This document shows, piece after piece, positions 34,942 through 37,187 of a DNA stretch of 37,187 nt. The DNA lies in contig NZ_LUKQ02000035.1 in NCBI RefSeq assembly GCF_001647025.1, forward strand, positions 1-37,187, given 5' to 3'. Position 1 is the stretch's first letter, and each line of letters starts with the position of its first letter. The position numbers were made by a program, and so were the translations under genes. The notes beneath the pieces were generated by a model. The model had not been told where the DNA came from and did no database searches. It was given only the letters and a program-made list of their open reading frames with translations. Source of the stretch: Endozoicomonas atrinae (GTDB taxonomy: Bacteria; Pseudomonadota; Gammaproteobacteria; Pseudomonadales; Endozoicomonadaceae).

Positions 34942-36459
34942 ATGGAAAACAGCATGAAATCGAATAGTCTAACTACCAAAAATACCCCACAAACAGTTTA
35001 TCAAGGAGATCCCTCCCGTATCAGGGGCGGAAGACAAGTACCGGCGTTCGAAAGATTTGTTCAGTGTATGAATCCAATGAACTGGTTCCGTCACCGGGCG
35101 GGAATAAACCGATATGATGACTATCAAAAAGCCAGCAATAATTTGGTAAAAAGTTTGAACGACTACCATGGAATCAAGTTGGCGGCCACCAACATTCTTT
35201 ATCTGGCCACGACGGATGCCCCTTGGGGTGATATTGATCATAAAATAAAAGAAGAGTTCAACTCAATGAAGACAGCCATTTATAGACGACTTGAGCTTAC
35301 TGGTAATGATTCGACCAGTCTAACATCGGATACTGATAATGGCAGCAATCCTGACATCAAGCCAAACCAGGAAACAACAATGTCAGATCAAGATTTAGAA
35401 ATAATGCTGGATCATAATATTCCTATACTAAATGAATTTGAGAAACTTATAGAAATAATCAAAAGGAATCAATCAGCATGTCCCAGACCAAGTGTTTATC
35501 AGACTCAAGCCAGCACAGAAAAATTAGAAGATGAAATCAAAACGGCAATCAACGAACTGACTTCAACCTGTGAGCAAAGCAGAAAAAAAAATAAACAAAA
35601 TGTCAATTCACAACTGGCGGCCAAAGAAAAAATAATTATTGATGCCATATTACAACAGAAGCCTGACTTAGCAACTATTGATAATATCATCCATAAAAAA
35701 ATCAAGAAATTAGAAATACCCGAACAATACAGGCAACTTACCCGCTTAAACATATCATGGAACATCCTACTTCATATTTTAGGTCAAGATAAGGAACCAT
35801 CAGTACTCAGATTTACAGAACTCGAAAAAACTAAAGATCTGGTTTTTCATTCGTTGAACCCCTCTTCTACAAGAAAAGGTAAGGATGATGGTATCAGTCT
35901 ATTTTTCACCCGATTTATGAATCAGGAGGATAAAGACATTAATAGCCCCAATAGAGCAGTTAGAGTAAAAGAAATTATGACTCTAGAAAGAAGCATCTCT
36001 TCTGGCAAATTACAACCAATACCGCTAGATGGCGATGAGTTCGCGGAATCTGTGGAAAAATCTGAAATTGATTGTAGCGGTTCGACTACGCTGCAAAGTA
36101 ATGAAATATATAATTTCAAACGAGCTATACTCTATTCGGCTTATGGATGTCACAAAGCACAACTTGAAGGAGAGGCTCAAGCACAGAAAGATTGTTTTGA
36201 TGCACTTACTATGTCTTGTATGGCCTATTTCTTCTATATGATGAGAGCTGAGTTGTCAGAGGGTTTTTGTAGCCATGCTGATGCTGCGATCCGAATTATC
36301 GAGTTTATCCTATCTATAAAATCAGATCGTTCATCTTTATTATCAAAACAGAAAGATCGTCCATTTCAAAGCATAAAACAATTAAACAAACATTTTTCAG
36401 AGTGCTATCATCAATATTGTACTGATCCGCAACTATCACTGAATACTCTTTTCGAGTAA
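34942..36459 (+). CDS. Orphan 505-aa protein, candidate effector
   Basis: No family is recognised. The protein has a polar N-terminus (MENSMKSNSLTTKNTPQTVY), a basic patch (DPSRIRGGRQVPAF), and then a predominantly helical body with Lys/Glu/Gln-rich heptad-like stretches (residues 190-260) and a Cys-containing C-terminal helical region (ALTMSCMAYFFYMMRAELSE). There is no Sec signal and no sure membrane helix. It lies between a C58 protease gene and a RIP-like gene on the same strand, in AT-rich DNA, so a secreted effector is a reasonable hypothesis. A TTGACA at 34840-34845 about 100 bases upstream is a possible -35. The start at 34942 is supported by an upstream aggtaag. Confidence 0.6.
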   Translation: MENSMKSNSLTTKNTPQTVYQGDPSRIRGGRQVPAFERFVQCMNPMNWFRHRAGINRYDDYQKASNNLVKSLNDYHGIKLAATNILYLATTDAPWGDIDHKIKEEFNSMKTAIYRRLELTGNDSTSLTSDTDNGSNPDIKPNQETTMSDQDLEIMLDHNIPILNEFEKLIEIIKRNQSACPRPSVYQTQASTEKLEDEIKTAINELTSTCEQSRKKNKQNVNSQLAAKEKIIIDAILQQKPDLATIDNIIHKKIKKLEIPEQYRQLTRLNISWNILLHILGQDKEPSVLRFTELEKTKDLVFHSLNPSSTRKGKDDGISLFFTRFMNQEDKDINSPNRAVRVKEIMTLERSISSGKLQPIPLDGDEFAESVEKSEIDCSGSTTLQSNEIYNFKRAILYSAYGCHKAQLEGEAQAQKDCFDALTMSCMAYFFYMMRAELSEGFCSHADAAIRIIEFILSIKSDRSSLLSKQKDRPFQSIKQLNKHFSECYHQYCTDPQLSLNTLFE

Positions 36460-36480
36460 GATAGTAGAATCCAATCAAAC

Positions 36481-37099
36481 ATGGATAACAATTTTAGAAA
36501 GATGATCATTGATTGCATTGCTATGCTAGGAAATTCACCAAATACAAGAAGCCGATGTGTTAAAATTATTCCTTGAGAAAGAAAAATACAAGCCGTCAAT
36601 TTACCGGATTCGTCACTACATAAGAGCAAATGGTGACAGGTATAATGTACAAGAGTTAGTCATCGAAACTAAAGAGAGTGGGTCTATTCGGTTTTTTATC
36701 AATTGCGCTTTTAGTGCAAACACTGCCTATTCCAAGGTCAATGGATCCTTATATACACTGGGGTTCGGAAATATAAATGGTGTTTATTTATTTAACCTGG
36801 ATGCCGAACTATTAAGTGACATTCCATCACCGATAGTAATCATGAATAATATGGATGGAAGTTATCGATCTCTTGGATTTGTACATGGACTGCCTGATAT
36901 CGATCATGAAAGTTTAATCGATTCTGTTAATATACTGTCTGGTTACAATGGAAATTTGGCACAAGTAAATAGTTTACGTGCCAGTTTAGCTCGATTAATC
37001 ATCGCTACAAATGAATCCATACGATTTGATATAGTGACAGATGCCATTTATCAGGTTTTTAGGGAATGTAATTTAAATTGTGTAAACGCTTGTCGTTAA
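36481..37099 (+). pseudogene. Ribosome-inactivating-protein (RIP) domain gene, truncated by the right-hand IS
   Basis: RIPs (Shiga toxin A, ricin A; Pfam RIP family) remove one adenine from the sarcin-ricin loop of large rRNA and stop translation. The 180-residue frame (GTG at 36557) shows, in family order, Y66 in G-S-L-Y-T-L-G-F followed by V-Y-L-F-N, Y103 in D-G-S-Y-R-S-L, then E153 and R156 in A-T-N-E-S-I-R-F. These line up with ricin Tyr80, Tyr123, Glu177 and Arg180 in order and spacing (37, 50, 3 versus 43, 54, 3). The late part, which holds the Trp211 position in ricin, is missing: from 37061 the frame runs into the IS and ends with ten IS-encoded residues. The N-terminal strand region is short, and an ATG at 36481 lies one base out of frame, so a frameshift may add a second lesion. 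Probably inactive in this form. Confidence 0.75.
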
Positions 37100-37187
37100 T
37101 ACTCCAAAATGGAGAATAACAATGAGCGTTGAAATCAACGAAAAACTGGTAGATCAAATAGCCAGTCAGATTAAAACTCAGGATGAT
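37061..37187 (+). mobile_element. Right IS end (probable IS256 family), transposase reading out of the window
   Basis: This is the exact inverted copy of bases 1-127. It interrupts the RIP-like gene at base 37060/37061. The presumed terminal inverted repeat begins agggaatgtaatttaaattg. Within it ctcc (37102-37105) can pair with the transposase Shine-Dalgarno ggag (37111-37114), a small hairpin of the sort some IS use to limit expression from outside promoters. Only the left 127 bases of the element are in the window. Confidence 0.78.
37122..37187 (+). CDS. Transposase, N-terminal 22 codons only (cut by window edge)
   Basis: Mirror copy of the frame at 1-66, identical in sequence. It starts with ATG at 37122, with ggag at 37111-37114. 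It is truncated by the end of the window, not by mutation. Confidence 0.6.
   Translation, partial: MSVEINEKLVDQIASQIKTQDD

Noticed and set aside
1-37187. CRISPR arrays, tRNA, rRNA, riboswitches, phage genes
   Set aside because: Looked for regular spaced repeats, cloverleaf ends and phage hallmark proteins; none seen.

Overview
The window looks like one assembled contig from a host-associated marine gammaproteobacterium, most likely Endozoicomonas or a close relative (Oceanospirillales). This is inferred from three things seen together: gammaproteobacterial purL and tadA, a Ysc-type type III secretion (T3SS) gene block, and a steroid catabolic cluster interspersed with AT-rich orphan genes. 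No rRNA or other taxonomic marker is present, so the genus is inference. All family assignments come from motifs and remembered family sequences, not from database searches.

Layout. (1) 1-127 and 37061-37187 are perfect inverted copies of the same IS end, each carrying the first 22 codons of an outward-facing transposase (probably IS256 family). The contig stops inside a repeated IS on both sides. (2) 172-6361, minus strand: a SlyB/Pcp-like glycine-zipper lipoprotein, an orphan gene with an in-frame amber codon, purL and tadA. (3) 6786-14045, plus strand: a CesT-like chaperone, then sctN-O-P-Q-R-S-T-U. These encode the ATPase, stalk, needle-length regulator, C-ring component and export gate of an injectisome; the ring, needle and translocon genes are not here. 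(4) 14098-20320: a minus-strand meta-cleavage operon (tesD/hsaD hydrolase, tesE, tesF, tesG, an SDR) divergent from a plus-strand SDR and an SRPBCC protein. (5) 20590-25964: two orphan AT-rich genes (509 and 587 aa) around an OsmC protein and a DUF819-type membrane protein. (6) 25975-31947, minus strand: a steroid operon with ipdE2, ipdE1, ipdF, a MaoC hydratase, a thiolase, a true ketosteroid isomerase and a SnoaL-like protein. (7) 32224-37099, plus strand: an exported protein, a 31-aa ORF with its own terminator, an IS5 remnant, a YopT-like C58 cysteine protease, a 505-aa orphan, and a ribosome-inactivating-protein (RIP) domain cut off by the right-hand IS.

How it fits together. The ketosteroid isomerase, the TesD-G ring A/B side-product pathway and the IpdF/IpdE1/IpdE2 ring C/D enzymes point to growth on sterols or steroids, a plausible host-derived carbon source. 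The upper-pathway oxygenases and dehydrogenases (KshAB, KstD, HsaA-C) and IpdAB are absent and must lie elsewhere if the pathway is complete. The T3SS block and the YopT-like and RIP-like genes suggest direct manipulation of eukaryotic host cells. The most striking find is the C-terminally truncated, Shiga/ricin-type N-glycosidase domain at 36557-37099. It retains the Tyr, Tyr, Glu and Arg active-site pattern, and sits beside a C58 protease with a recognisable Cys-His-Asp triad.
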